A stretch of 64,000 nucleotides of DNA from NCBI RefSeq assembly GCF_042847215.1, contig NZ_AP031500.1:806001-870000 (forward strand), in the 5' to 3' direction. The notes under the pieces were generated by a model. That model made no database searches, was not told the origin of the DNA, and was given only the letters and a program-made list of their open reading frames with translations. Position numbers and translations under genes: made by a program. This document shows, one piece after another, positions 26,299-36,382 of this stretch (its first letter is position 1; every line of letters starts with the position of its first letter). Source of the DNA: Gilvimarinus japonicus (GTDB lineage: Bacteria; Pseudomonadota; Gammaproteobacteria; Pseudomonadales; Cellvibrionaceae).

Positions 26299-29200
26299 GT
26301 GATCACTCGTTTTTTTCGATTTTTGTGTAGTCGAACCTTTTGGGTCATTGTCGGTATCGTTGCCGTCATTTTATTTATTTGGTTCGCGGGGCCGCTATTT
26401 GCGTTCTCAGGCTGGCGTCCCTTGTCATCGACAACCGTTCGGTGGTGGTGCATAGGCCTCTTGTTGGCGTACTTTATTATTAAGTTGTTGATTGGGTTTT
26501 ATCGTTCAAAAAACATCAACGATAAGCTCTTGGCTTCGATGGCTAAACTGAAGCCAGAGGGATCTCCGGGCGAAACTGAGCCTTATAGTGATTTGCAGCG
26601 CAACTTTGGCTCTGCTCTGGAGCACATTAAGACACTGTCGTTTGGTCGTCATAACGGCCTTTTTTCTCGTTTTAAGCGAAAGTATGTTTATCAGTTGCCG
26701 TGGTATGTCTTTATTGGAGCGCCTGGGTCCGGTAAAACGACGGCTTTGGTAAACAGCGGGCTGCGTTTTCCACTATTGGACGTACTCGGTAAAGAGTCGG
26801 TGAAAGGCGTAGACGGTACACGTAATTGTGACTGGTGGTTTACTGAAGACGCTGTTTTTTTAGATACCGCGGGGCGCTATACGACGCAAGACAGTAGCGC
26901 CGAGGCAGATAAGCAGGAGTGGCACGGCTTTTTGGGCTTGTTGCGTAAATTTCGTCCTAAACAGCCTCTAAATGGTGCGATTGTTACTTTATCGGTTGCT
27001 GATTTATTGGTGGCAGATGATAAAGCGTGTGAACAGCAAGCGCGCCAAATTCGCTCTCGTTTGGCAGATCTTACTGAGAGTTTGGGTGTTAACTTTCCGG
27101 TTTATGTGTTGTTAACAAAAGCAGATCTGTTGGGCGGGTTTTCAGATTACTTCGCGGGGCTGTCAAAAGAGGAGCGCGAGCAGGTATGGGGCTTTACGCT
27201 GCCCGAAACCCAAGGTGGTGCCAGCGTCGATTCTGATATCTTGGCGCGTGAAATGCTAGCCTTATCTACGCGCCTTTTTGATGGGCTGCCCACATTAATG
27301 CTGCAGGAGCATGATATTACGCGCCGTGCCCACGCCTACGCATTTGCACAAAACTTCGCCAATGCTTTGCCGTTGGCTCGTCAAGTCATAGAGCAGGTTT
27401 TCTATGGCAGCGTATTGACCAATATTAACTTTCGAGGGGTTTATTTCGCCAGCGGCACCCAAGAAGGTACGCCGTTTGATCGGGTGCTGGGGGCATTGTC
27501 GCGCCGTGTTGGTGTAAGCTCGAGCATCAATATCAATAAAAATGCTGCATCCGGGAAAAGCTATTTTATTAAGGATCTTATCAATAAGGTTGTTTTACCT
27601 GAGGCGCATCTCGCGGGAAGGAATCGCCGAGAAGAGCGCAAAGAGCTGTTCTGGAGTGTTGCTGGACACTTATGTGTGGCGGGCTTGTTGTTTGTTATCG
27701 GTGGGTTATGGTTTCAAAGTTACGGCAAAAACAAGGAGTATGTTGAATATGTAGCCGATAAAAACTTGGCGTTGAGTAAGAAAATGGATTCGTTGTCGAG
27801 TTTAGACCCATCGCGAGCGCTTGAGTATTTGCCGGTTTTGGATGAGCTTTTGGTTATGGCGGATGGGCGAAACTTTAGTGCCGAAGATCCCCCCTTAACT
27901 GTAACCCTGGGTTTGTACCAAGGGGAAAAACTCAGCGCGGCATCGGACTATGTTTATCGGGATGCACTGGATCGTACACTGCTGCCTTTAGTGTCAAAAC
28001 GTTTGGCCTTTTTGCTTGAGTCATCCGGTGAGCACGATCTGGGTTTTAGCTATCAAGCTTTAAAAGCCTATCTTATGCTGTGGGATACGGAGCATTATGA
28101 CGGAGAGGAGTTGCTGGCGTTTGTGAGCGATGATTTCCAGGAGAATTTACCTGGGGGAGTTTCACCCCGTATCCGAGAGTCGTTAAACGTCCATTTAGCT
28201 AATCTTTTGCATGAGTCTGTCGTAGAGCCGGGGCCTATTAACGCTCAATTGGTCGAGCGAAAGCGGCAACTTTTAGGACGCTCTGCTTTTTCGCAACGCG
28301 CCTATATTCAGGCAAAGGGGCAGCTGCTGGGTACGGTTGGCACTGGGTTTTCTTTTTCCAGTGCGGCGGGACCCAAAAGCGCATTTGTCTTTAGGCGAGA
28401 AAGCGGTTTGCCTTTGAGTGCTGGTATTTCGGAGCTATATACTAATCACGGTTATCATAAGCTGTTTCTGCCAGCACTAAGTGATGTTGTACCGAGTATG
28501 GCGTCGGAAGATAGTTGGGTGTTGGGGGCTTACTCGACTTTTGGCGAGGGTAAACCGGACTTACTGACGCTTGCCGAGCAAGAACGTGCGGTTAAGCGTT
28601 TGTACCTGCATGAGTACGTCGTACAGTGGGAAGATTATTTGGCCGATCTTAGATTGGTTGAGACTCATTCGATGCCCGAGACGATTGAGGTGGCGAGGAT
28701 TTTGTCGTCGGTTGATTCGCCTCTGATACAACTACTGCAAGCCGCTGTACACGAGGTTAATTTAGGGAACACGTTCTCTGACGCTGAGGTGTCGGTTGTG
28801 AAGCAGGCTGTGCGTCGGGCGGGGGTCGCGGTATCTACCTTGGAGCGAAACCTAGACGGTTTGGCGACCGGGCTGGATGGCAGTGAAGTCCTTGAGCGCA
28901 TCGTTGATGATCGGTTTAAAGGCATTACTCAACTAGTGTCTGGACAGGGTGGTGGATCGTCTTCGATCGATGCGTTGCTGCGGATGTTTAATGAGGTTTA
29001 TATTAGCTTGTCTAATACTGACTATTCGATTCGAAGTGGTTCTACCTCTCTCGGGCAATCCGATGCTATTACTCAAATTCGTTCTGAAGCCGCTCGTTTT
29101 CCGAGCCCGGTAAGGCCTGTGCTGGAGGGCTTGACGCTAGAGGGTAAGCGTCAGGCAGAGGGTGGTATTAGAAGTACTTTAAGCGATGAGTTGAATCGCT

Positions 29201-29859
29201 CTGTGGGCGACTTTTGCCGCGTGGCGATACGCGGCCGCTACCCGTTTGATCAACACTCGACGCGCGATGTCACAATGGCAGACTTTTCACGAATGTTTGC
29301 TCCTTCAGGGATGATGGATAAATTTTTTAATCAGCATCTTCGGCAGATGACGGATACCACCGGTCGCGCTTGGATCTTACGCGCTTCAACCGAAGACTAT
29401 GTACCAATTGGAGCGTTTCAGCAGGCGGCAAAAATACGTGACGTGTTTTTCCCGCAGGGTGCCAGCGCGCCAGAAATATCGTTTGACTTTAAGGTGCTAG
29501 AAATGGATGCCCAGATCAAACAGTTAACGCTAGATTTCGATGGTCAGGTTTTTCATTACTCGCACGGCCCACAGCTCTCAAGGTCGGTGACTTGGCCCGG
29601 CCCTCGTGGAGGTAATCAGATAAGGCTTGAGTTGGACGGGGTCGAGCCTTCTCGTCGTGCATTTAAAGTGGCCGGCCCCTGGGCTCTTATGAGGTTGTTT
29701 CAGTCAAGCGATAACCGTAGCGATATATCACCGGAGGCGTTCACTTCCACGGTTTTGGTGAATGGTTATAAAGTGGTCTTTGAAGTGACCGCCAGCAGCG
29801 TTAATAACCCGTTTTATTTGGCTGCGCTTGACCGTTTTTCATGCCCCAGCCGGATTTAG
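26299..29859 (+). CDS. tssM: T6SS membrane complex protein TssM (IcmF)
   Basis: A 1186-residue IcmF protein. Two N-terminal membrane helices (about 14-36 and 48-68), a cytoplasmic NTPase domain with Walker A GAPGSGKT at 140-147 and the DTAGRY motif, then a third helix (VAGHLCVAGLLFVIGGLWF) and a large periplasmic part. The C-terminal domain (FKVAGPWALMRLFQSSD) contacts TssJ. Start is GTG with AAAAGGA eight bases upstream. The Walker A motif is intact, unlike in several TssM homologues. Confidence 0.97.
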   Translation: MITRFFRFLCSRTFWVIVGIVAVILFIWFAGPLFAFSGWRPLSSTTVRWWCIGLLLAYFIIKLLIGFYRSKNINDKLLASMAKLKPEGSPGETEPYSDLQRNFGSALEHIKTLSFGRHNGLFSRFKRKYVYQLPWYVFIGAPGSGKTTALVNSGLRFPLLDVLGKESVKGVDGTRNCDWWFTEDAVFLDTAGRYTTQDSSAEADKQEWHGFLGLLRKFRPKQPLNGAIVTLSVADLLVADDKACEQQARQIRSRLADLTESLGVNFPVYVLLTKADLLGGFSDYFAGLSKEEREQVWGFTLPETQGGASVDSDILAREMLALSTRLFDGLPTLMLQEHDITRRAHAYAFAQNFANALPLARQVIEQVFYGSVLTNINFRGVYFASGTQEGTPFDRVLGALSRRVGVSSSININKNAASGKSYFIKDLINKVVLPEAHLAGRNRREERKELFWSVAGHLCVAGLLFVIGGLWFQSYGKNKEYVEYVADKNLALSKKMDSLSSLDPSRALEYLPVLDELLVMADGRNFSAEDPPLTVTLGLYQGEKLSAASDYVYRDALDRTLLPLVSKRLAFLLESSGEHDLGFSYQALKAYLMLWDTEHYDGEELLAFVSDDFQENLPGGVSPRIRESLNVHLANLLHESVVEPGPINAQLVERKRQLLGRSAFSQRAYIQAKGQLLGTVGTGFSFSSAAGPKSAFVFRRESGLPLSAGISELYTNHGYHKLFLPALSDVVPSMASEDSWVLGAYSTFGEGKPDLLTLAEQERAVKRLYLHEYVVQWEDYLADLRLVETHSMPETIEVARILSSVDSPLIQLLQAAVHEVNLGNTFSDAEVSVVKQAVRRAGVAVSTLERNLDGLATGLDGSEVLERIVDDRFKGITQLVSGQGGGSSSIDALLRMFNEVYISLSNTDYSIRSGSTSLGQSDAITQIRSEAARFPSPVRPVLEGLTLEGKRQAEGGIRSTLSDELNRSVGDFCRVAIRGRYPFDQHSTRDVTMADFSRMFAPSGMMDKFFNQHLRQMTDTTGRAWILRASTEDYVPIGAFQQAAKIRDVFFPQGASAPEISFDFKVLEMDAQIKQLTLDFDGQVFHYSHGPQLSRSVTWPGPRGGNQIRLELDGVEPSRRAFKVAGPWALMRLFQSSDNRSDISPEAFTSTVLVNGYKVVFEVTASSVNNPFYLAALDRFSCPSRI

Positions 29860-30461
29860 TCGTGGCAGAACGCGGTGTTTCGGCTATGACCTTCGGATTT
29901 TATGGCAAGGTGCCTGCGATCGGGGACTTTGTCTCACGCGACATTTCCGCCGATCAGGTAGAGCGCCTTGATGATTGGTTTAAAGCGGGCCTTGCCTATC
30001 TCCAATCTAAACAAACTCGCTGGCTGGATGATTACTTGGTTGCACCGGTTTGGTGTTTCTTTATTCCCGCTGGCATTTGGGGAGAGCACCCATTGTGCGG
30101 GGCGTTAATGCCAAGTGTCGATCGGGTAGGGCGTTATTATCCCTTAGTCGCGGCTGGTGCGGTATCGCAAGAGTTGCTGGCCGAACCTGTTGCTTTATAC
30201 CATCGTTTGGCGGGACTCGCAGAGCGGTTGCCAACGCTTTTGCCGCATAATTTAATGCCAGACGATATCTTGGCGCTACTTCATCACGAGGACTGTGGTT
30301 GGGAAAGTATTGAAGATGATTTCCGTGTGGCGGTTGAGCGTATTTTTTTGTCTCCCCGCTCAAGTTATTGGTGGGTTTCAGGCCATACGGCCTCTTGTGG
30401 AATCGAGCACGATGTCGCCCCCGATGAGCAATTGTTTGCGCGGTTGTTCTCTGCTTGTTAA
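29841..30461 (+). CDS. tagF: T6SS negative regulator TagF (DUF2094)
   Basis: A 206-residue TagF (or 191 if the ATG at 29886, after the tssM stop, is used). Family motifs are FGFYGKVPAIGDFVSRDIS, VAPVWCFFIPAGIWGEHPL and GALMPSVDRVGRYYPL. TagF represses T6SS firing independently of the kinase pathway, through Fha binding in studied systems. Last gene of the plus arm; the ATG at 29841 overlaps tssM by 19 bases. Confidence 0.93.
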   Translation: MPQPDLVVAERGVSAMTFGFYGKVPAIGDFVSRDISADQVERLDDWFKAGLAYLQSKQTRWLDDYLVAPVWCFFIPAGIWGEHPLCGALMPSVDRVGRYYPLVAAGAVSQELLAEPVALYHRLAGLAERLPTLLPHNLMPDDILALLHHEDCGWESIEDDFRVAVERIFLSPRSSYWWVSGHTASCGIEHDVAPDEQLFARLFSAC

Positions 30462-30584
30462 GCGTTTAGGTGTTAGTGGTCTGAGCTTAGCACGACATAG
30501 TATTTATGCGAGCCTATGTTATAGTCAATTCGCGTTTACATGTTTGTTCCTAACTACCCTTTCTATCAGCTCAGAATATCGCCG

Positions 30585-31355
30585 ATGAATATCACCCAGA
30601 CAGATAATATTGCCCTATTTTTAGACTTTGACGGTACTCTGGTGGAGTTTGCTGACACCCCTGAAGGTGTGATCGTTTCGCCGGTACTACGGGACGTTCT
30701 GGCACAGCTGTCGTTGCAACTTAATGGTGCGTTAGCATTAGTGTCCGGGCGCTCGATACAATCGTTAAATGCTTTGGTTGGCTTGCCGCTGACGATGGCG
30801 GGTAGTCACGGTGCTGAGTGGCGCTATGGTGATGGGGTATTGCAGAGTGCGGCCTTAAGTAACCCCGCCTTCGCCCAAGTACGTACACAATTGCTAGGTT
30901 TTGCCGACAAACGCGGTTTAATTGCCGAAGATAAAGGCCATGCGGTCGCGTTGCACTACCGTACCAACCCGGATAAACAGCCTACGTTGGAGGCTTATAT
31001 CGCCGGTGAGTTGGGCCTTGATCAGAGCCAAGAGGTACGTGTGATTAGAGGCAATTGCGTGTATGAGATCCAGCCCGTAGGGGTCGATAAAGGGGTAGCC
31101 ATTGCACGGTTTATGAGCAGTGACCCTTTTACTGGGCGTCAACCGGTCTATATTGGGGATGATACGACTGATGAGGACGGTTTCGCTTGGGTGAACGCTC
31201 AGGGTGGGGTTTCTATCAAAGTTGGCGAGGGGCCGAGCTGCGCTGGCGTGCGTCTTTCTGATACTGGCGAGGTTCTTGCATTTTTGCAGTTACAGCTGGA
31301 TAAGTTGAGGCAATTAGATGACAGAACGAAATTTGGAGTTGGCGCTGATCGGTAA
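30585..31355 (+). CDS. otsB: Trehalose-6-phosphate phosphatase OtsB
   Basis: A HAD-type phosphatase of 256 residues starting MNITQTDNIALFLDFDGT; a longer in-frame start exists at 30540 but adds a non-conserved leader. Motif I is DFDGT, motif II is the VSGRSIQSL region, and motif IV is YIGDDTTDEDGF. It converts trehalose 6-phosphate to trehalose. The GH15 gene begins inside its 3' end, and otsA follows, giving the complete two-step pathway in one operon. Confidence 0.94.
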   Translation: MNITQTDNIALFLDFDGTLVEFADTPEGVIVSPVLRDVLAQLSLQLNGALALVSGRSIQSLNALVGLPLTMAGSHGAEWRYGDGVLQSAALSNPAFAQVRTQLLGFADKRGLIAEDKGHAVALHYRTNPDKQPTLEAYIAGELGLDQSQEVRVIRGNCVYEIQPVGVDKGVAIARFMSSDPFTGRQPVYIGDDTTDEDGFAWVNAQGGVSIKVGEGPSCAGVRLSDTGEVLAFLQLQLDKLRQLDDRTKFGVGADR

Positions 31356-33114
31356 CTGCGTCATTGGGGCTTTAATCGATAAAAAAGCAGAAGTTGTATG
31401 GAATTGTTTACCTAGATTTGACGGTGAGCCGGTATTTAGCTCGCTGCTTAAAACCGATGATCCCGAGACGATCATGGGAACTTACGCTATCGATTTAGAG
31501 AACTTTAGTCATAGCGAACAGTACTATGAAAAAAACACCGCCATATTAATCACTCACCTTTATGATACGAGTGGCAATGGCGTCACGATCACAGACTTTG
31601 TTCCACGGTTTATGCAGTACGGCCGTATGTATCGGCCGATGATGCTTTCTCGCAAGTTGGCCCCCATTGGCTCTCCCAGAATACGCATTCGGTTACGGCC
31701 CGCGTGCGATGATGGCTCGCAGGGGTACCGTAAAATCCAAGGCAGTAACCACATTCGTTATTTAGGCTGTGATATGGCGCTGCGACTGACAACGGGTATG
31801 TCGGTCACGGCGATTATCGATGAAACCTGGTTTATTTTAGATGGCGAGCACTACCTCATTTTTGGCGATGATCAGTCGATTAACGAGCCTATCAAGCAAC
31901 TAACCGAGCGCTTTTTAGTAGAGACTGAATCGTACTGGCTGGAGTGGTCGCGCTACTTAGCGATCCCGTTTGAGTGGCAAGAGGCCGTAATCCGTGCGGC
32001 GATCACCTTAAAACTAAGCGCTTACGAAGACACTGGTGCGATTATCGCGGCGATGACCACCTCGCTACCGGAGGCGCGCGATTCTGAGCGAAACTGGGAC
32101 TACCGTTTTTGCTGGTTGCGCGATAGTTACTTCACCGTACACGCCCTTAATCGCCTTGGTGCGACCCGAACTATGGAGCAGTATTTACAATATCTTGTAA
32201 ATATAGTGGCGGGGATGAGTGAAGAGCACCTTCAGCCTGTGTTCCGTATCAATGGCAGTAAACAAATGCCCGAACGTATTGCGCATAATTTGCCGGGGTA
32301 TCGTGGTATGGGGCCGGTGCGTGTGGGCAACCAAGCGGCCGAGCAAATACAGCACGATGTGTATGGCGCTATTGTGTTGTCGGCCACGCAAATGTTTTTT
32401 GACGAACGTATTCGTCGACCGGGTAGTAAAGAGTTGTTTGAGCTGCTCGAAAAAATGGGTGAGAAAGCTTACACCTATTACAATCAACCCGATGCGGGCT
32501 TGTGGGAGTTGCGCGGCAGCAAGCACGTGCATACCTTTTCTAGCATGATGTGCTGGGCCGCGACAGATCGCCTTGCCAAAATCGCACGCAAGCTAGAATT
32601 GCCCGAGCGCCTTGAGTATTGGACAACGGCCGCAAACACGATTCGCGATGCGATCGAGGAAAACGGCTTCAACAAAGAGCTTAACGCTTATACCGCCACT
32701 TGGGGTGGGGATACCATGGATGCCAGTTTATTACTGGCTTGCGAGCTGGGCTACATCGATGGTCGTGACGCTCGTTTTACCGGAACCATTGCCGAGATCG
32801 AGAAAAAATTATTGCCTAAAGGCAGCCGCTATTTATTTCGCTACGTGGTTGAAGATGACTTTGGCTTGCCGGAAAACGCGTTTACTATCTGTTCATTTTG
32901 GTATATCGATGCGCTCGCCTCGGCCGGGCGCACGGAAGAGGCTCGCGATTTATTTGAAGACTTACTCTCAAAACGCAATCACTTAGGGCTGCTATCGGAA
33001 GATTTAGATCCAGAGACCGGTGAGCTTTGGGGCAATTTTCCGCAAACCTACTCAATGGTGGGTATTATTAACAGCGCCCGGATACTGAGCAAAAAATGGG
33101 AGACTGAACTATGA
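31318..33114 (+). CDS. Glycoside hydrolase family 15 protein
   Basis: A 598-residue GH15 enzyme (glucoamylase/trehalase type). The N-terminal beta domain begins ALIGNCVIGALIDKKAEVVW and the (alpha/alpha)6 barrel carries NWDYRFCWLRDSYFTVHAL and, near the end, GELWGNFPQTYSMVGIINSA, both typical of the family. No signal peptide, so cytoplasmic. It overlaps otsB by 38 bases and otsA by 4 bases, so it most likely acts on trehalose or another alpha-glucan tied to trehalose turnover. Exact substrate unproven. Confidence 0.88.
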   Translation: MTERNLELALIGNCVIGALIDKKAEVVWNCLPRFDGEPVFSSLLKTDDPETIMGTYAIDLENFSHSEQYYEKNTAILITHLYDTSGNGVTITDFVPRFMQYGRMYRPMMLSRKLAPIGSPRIRIRLRPACDDGSQGYRKIQGSNHIRYLGCDMALRLTTGMSVTAIIDETWFILDGEHYLIFGDDQSINEPIKQLTERFLVETESYWLEWSRYLAIPFEWQEAVIRAAITLKLSAYEDTGAIIAAMTTSLPEARDSERNWDYRFCWLRDSYFTVHALNRLGATRTMEQYLQYLVNIVAGMSEEHLQPVFRINGSKQMPERIAHNLPGYRGMGPVRVGNQAAEQIQHDVYGAIVLSATQMFFDERIRRPGSKELFELLEKMGEKAYTYYNQPDAGLWELRGSKHVHTFSSMMCWAATDRLAKIARKLELPERLEYWTTAANTIRDAIEENGFNKELNAYTATWGGDTMDASLLLACELGYIDGRDARFTGTIAEIEKKLLPKGSRYLFRYVVEDDFGLPENAFTICSFWYIDALASAGRTEEARDLFEDLLSKRNHLGLLSEDLDPETGELWGNFPQTYSMVGIINSARILSKKWETEL

Positions 33115-34520
33115 GTCGTTTAATTGTGGTGTCTAATCGTGTGGCCAAAAGCGATGGCGCTAACAAAGGCTCAGAGGGCGGTTTGGCGGTGGGCGTCATG
33201 GCCGCGATGGAGAAAGACGGCGGTGTTTGGTTTGGTTGGAGCGGTAAAATTGACAACCGTAATGAAGCCCCTAAAACCGAGACTCGTGGCAATATTGAGT
33301 ACGTCACCATCAACCTGCGTCAGTCTGAGTACAACCAATACTATAAAGGTTATGCCAATAGCGTCCTTTGGCCGCTGTTTCATCAGCGGCCAGAGTTGAT
33401 GCGCTACAGTGATACCGATTTGTCGGGTTACCTGCAAGCCAACCAAAAGTTTGCCGACGAGCTGTTAAAAATTATTCAGCCGGGCGATACCATCTGGATT
33501 CACGATTACCATTTAATCCCCTTGGGTAAAATGCTACGGGACGCGGGTATTAAAAACCCCATTGGTTTCTTTTTGCACACGCCTTTCCCTTCACTTGATT
33601 TGTTGCGCACGGTGCCCGGCTACCACAAGATTCTCAAAGGTCTGATGCATTACGATTTAGTGGGTTTTCAGACGCAGTTTGATCACATGGGTTTTTGTAT
33701 GGGAATCGCTCAAGGGCTGGGCGGTGAAATTCTTAAAAACGATAAGCTGCGAGTGGGTAATTTGCATTGCACTGCGCGGGTTTACCCTATCAGTGTTGAA
33801 ACCTCAGCGCTTAACGGTGCAGCGCAGGGAGGGATGCAAACTGATGAGTACCGTCGTTTGCACAGTAGCCTTGGTGATCGCAGCCTAATTATTGGTGTCG
33901 ATCGGTTGGATTACTCAAAAGGACTCGTTCAGCGTTTTCAGGCCTATGACAAGCTCCTTGGCCACTACCAAGAGTTTATGCGCAAAGTGGTTTACCTGCA
34001 GATATCGCCCACTTCGCGAGGAGACGTTCAGGCCTACGGTGATTTAGCTAAGCGTATCGACCGCGAGGCAGGTCACATCATTGGCACTTATGCCGACTTT
34101 GATTGGATGCCGCTGCGTTACCTAAACCGGGGGTTTCGTCGTCGCACGATTCTGGCGATGTACAACTTGGCGCGGGTAGGGCTGGTGACGCCATTAAAAG
34201 ATGGTATGAACCTCGTTGCTAAAGAGTATGTCGCGGCGCAAAATCCAGAAGATCCGGGCGTGCTGGTGTTATCCGAGTTGGCCGGTGCTGCCGATGAGTT
34301 AGACGCGGCTGTCGTTATTAACCCCTACGATGTCAGCGCTATTACCGGTGGGTTGGCCAAGGCGCTTAATATGCCCTTAGATGAGCGCATAGACCGCTGG
34401 CGTAAAATGATGGATGTACTGGAAGCGCACGATATTCACGCGTGGCAGAGTCAGTTTTTGGGCGACTTAAAGCAAGTAACTGGCCCTAAGCTGGTTACCT
34501 CTAGTAGCGGCGTTTCATAA
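33111..34520 (+). CDS. otsA: Trehalose-6-phosphate synthase OtsA
   Basis: A 469-residue GT20 synthase joining UDP-glucose and glucose 6-phosphate. Motifs are RLIVVSNRVA, GGLAVGVMAAM, WIHDYHLIPLGKMLRDAG, GFFLHTPFPSLDLLRTVPG, IGVDRLDYSKGLVQRFQAY and TPLKDGMNLVAKEYVAAQ. Start overlaps the GH15 stop (ATGA). Trehalose made here is an osmoprotectant. No relation to the T6SS is evident beyond location. Confidence 0.96.
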   Translation: MSRLIVVSNRVAKSDGANKGSEGGLAVGVMAAMEKDGGVWFGWSGKIDNRNEAPKTETRGNIEYVTINLRQSEYNQYYKGYANSVLWPLFHQRPELMRYSDTDLSGYLQANQKFADELLKIIQPGDTIWIHDYHLIPLGKMLRDAGIKNPIGFFLHTPFPSLDLLRTVPGYHKILKGLMHYDLVGFQTQFDHMGFCMGIAQGLGGEILKNDKLRVGNLHCTARVYPISVETSALNGAAQGGMQTDEYRRLHSSLGDRSLIIGVDRLDYSKGLVQRFQAYDKLLGHYQEFMRKVVYLQISPTSRGDVQAYGDLAKRIDREAGHIIGTYADFDWMPLRYLNRGFRRRTILAMYNLARVGLVTPLKDGMNLVAKEYVAAQNPEDPGVLVLSELAGAADELDAAVVINPYDVSAITGGLAKALNMPLDERIDRWRKMMDVLEAHDIHAWQSQFLGDLKQVTGPKLVTSSSGVS

Positions 34521-34822
34521 CTGTCGGGAGGCAGCCTCCCGCGGTTAGCGTCACCCTTGCGACAGGCAGAACTCCCTCGGGCGTCTGGCGGCATTAAATC
34601 CCGGCTGCTCCAAGGTCAAGCCGCTGGCTTGGCGCTCAGCTCAAGGTTTTTTTCTGGTCTCTCCCTTCTCCGCGAGGGTTCTACTTTGGCTCTCCGTGCG
34701 CGAGCGCGCAAGGCGTAACCTCAGCATATTCATCCCTGCGGTAGGTTTCCTGCTTGTGACACCTTATAATGCGGTTATGATCCAGTCTTAAATGGCACGT
34801 AACGGCATTATCGGGAATCACC
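34521..34822. other. 302-base gap between otsA and leuA
   Basis: It holds a stem-loop at 34525-34541 (CGGGAGG pairing with CCTCCCG around GCA or similar) just after the otsA stop, which lacks a T-run and so is at best a weak terminator. A TATAAT at 34765-34770 with TAGGTT 17 bases upstream (34742-34747) is a possible leuA promoter. No leucine-rich leader peptide and no T-box were recognised. Confidence 0.45.
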
Positions 34823-36370
34823 ATGGCTAGCAAAGATAAACTGTATATATTTGATACCACCCTGCGCGACGGCGAACAGAGCCCTGGCGCCTCTATGACT
34901 CGCGATGAGAAAATTCGTATCGCCAAGATGCTCGAGAAGATGCGGGTTGACGTTATCGAGGCCGGCTTTGCGATAGCCAGTAAAGGCGATTTTGAGTCTA
35001 TTCAGGCGATTGCCAAAGCTGTAAAAGACAGCACCATTTGCTCTTTGGCGAGAGCCGTGCCGGGCGACATCGAGCGCGCCGCTGAGGCGATCAAACCCGC
35101 CAATAGTGGCCGAATTCACACTTTTATCGCTACCTCGCCGATCCATATGCAATACAAGCTAAAAATGGACCCGCCTAAGGTGTTAGTGCAGGCGGTAGCC
35201 GCGGTAAAGTTAGCGCGCAATCACACTGACAATGTCGAGTTTTCGCTGGAGGACGCCAGCCGATCCGAGTTTGACTTTATGTGTCAGATTATTGAAGCGG
35301 TGATTGACGCCGGTGCAGGCACGATCAATTTGCCCGACACCGTAGGTTACGGCGAGCCGGGCGAGTACGGCCAAATGTTTGGGCGCCTTATTGGTAATAT
35401 CCCCAACGCCGATAAGGCGATTTTCTCGACCCATTGCCATAACGATTTGGGCCTGGCCGTTGCCAACTCACTGTCGGCGGTCATGCATGGGGCGCGTCAG
35501 GTGGAATGCACCATAAACGGTTTGGGTGAACGCGCCGGTAATGCCGCGTTAGAGGAGATTGTCATGGCCGTACGTACTCGCCAAGACATGATGCCGGTCG
35601 AGACCACCATTGATGCGCAGCATATAGTACCCACCTCACGCTTGGTGAGCAGCATTACCGGGTTTCCGGTGCAGCCCAACAAAGCCATTGTCGGTGCTAA
35701 TGCGTTTGCCCACGAGTCGGGTATTCATCAAGACGGCGTGCTTAAGCACCGTGAAACCTACGAGATCATGCGCGCTGAAGATGTCGGCTGGAACACCAAT
35801 AAACTGGTGCTGGGCAAACACTCCGGCCGCGCCGCCGTTAAAGCGCGCTTTGAGGCGTTGGGCATCACCTTTGATAACCCCGAAGCGCTAGGTGCCGCCT
35901 TTGCACGCTTTAAAGATTTGGCGGACAAAAAGCACGAAATTTTTGATGAAGACCTGCAGGCACTGGTAAGCGATGTTCGCCCGCAAGAGGTGGTTGAGGT
36001 GTACCAGTTGGGCGAGATGGAGGTGCACTCTAAAAGTGGTCAGCAGCCCAGCACCACCATTAATTTACGTATTAATGGCGAATCACATACCTGTACGGCT
36101 ACCGGCAGTGGCCCGGTCGATGCCACTTACAAGGCCATAGAGAGCGCGGTAAACAGCGGCGCTACTCTTAAGCTTTACTCGGTAAATGCCATCACTCAAG
36201 GCACCGACTCGCAAGGGGATGTCACTGTGCGGTTGGAAAAAGACGGCCACATCGTCAATGGGGTGGGGGCCGATACCGATATCGTCGTCGCCTCAGCCAA
36301 AGCGTATTTGCACGCGCTTAATGTGTTGGTCGCCCCCGAGCGTTCGCATCCGCAGCGCGAAGGAATTTAA
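34823..36370 (+). CDS. leuA: 2-isopropylmalate synthase LeuA
   Basis: A 515-residue LeuA that condenses acetyl-CoA with 2-oxoisovalerate, the first step of leucine synthesis. The TIM barrel starts YIFDTTLRDGEQSPGASM, carries STHCHNDLGLAVANSL (metal-binding HCH) and GLGERAGNAALEEI, then FAHESGIHQDGVLKHRETYE. The C-terminal LeuA dimer domain (about 395-515) is present, so leucine feedback inhibition is likely. It stands apart from leuBCD. Confidence 0.97.
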   Translation: MASKDKLYIFDTTLRDGEQSPGASMTRDEKIRIAKMLEKMRVDVIEAGFAIASKGDFESIQAIAKAVKDSTICSLARAVPGDIERAAEAIKPANSGRIHTFIATSPIHMQYKLKMDPPKVLVQAVAAVKLARNHTDNVEFSLEDASRSEFDFMCQIIEAVIDAGAGTINLPDTVGYGEPGEYGQMFGRLIGNIPNADKAIFSTHCHNDLGLAVANSLSAVMHGARQVECTINGLGERAGNAALEEIVMAVRTRQDMMPVETTIDAQHIVPTSRLVSSITGFPVQPNKAIVGANAFAHESGIHQDGVLKHRETYEIMRAEDVGWNTNKLVLGKHSGRAAVKARFEALGITFDNPEALGAAFARFKDLADKKHEIFDEDLQALVSDVRPQEVVEVYQLGEMEVHSKSGQQPSTTINLRINGESHTCTATGSGPVDATYKAIESAVNSGATLKLYSVNAITQGTDSQGDVTVRLEKDGHIVNGVGADTDIVVASAKAYLHALNVLVAPERSHPQREGI

Positions 36371-36382
36371 CCGAGTCTCGTT

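Noticed and set aside
34521..34560. Stem-loop after otsA as an intrinsic terminator
   Set aside because: The stem is good but no U-run follows on the plus strand; noted only within the gap description.
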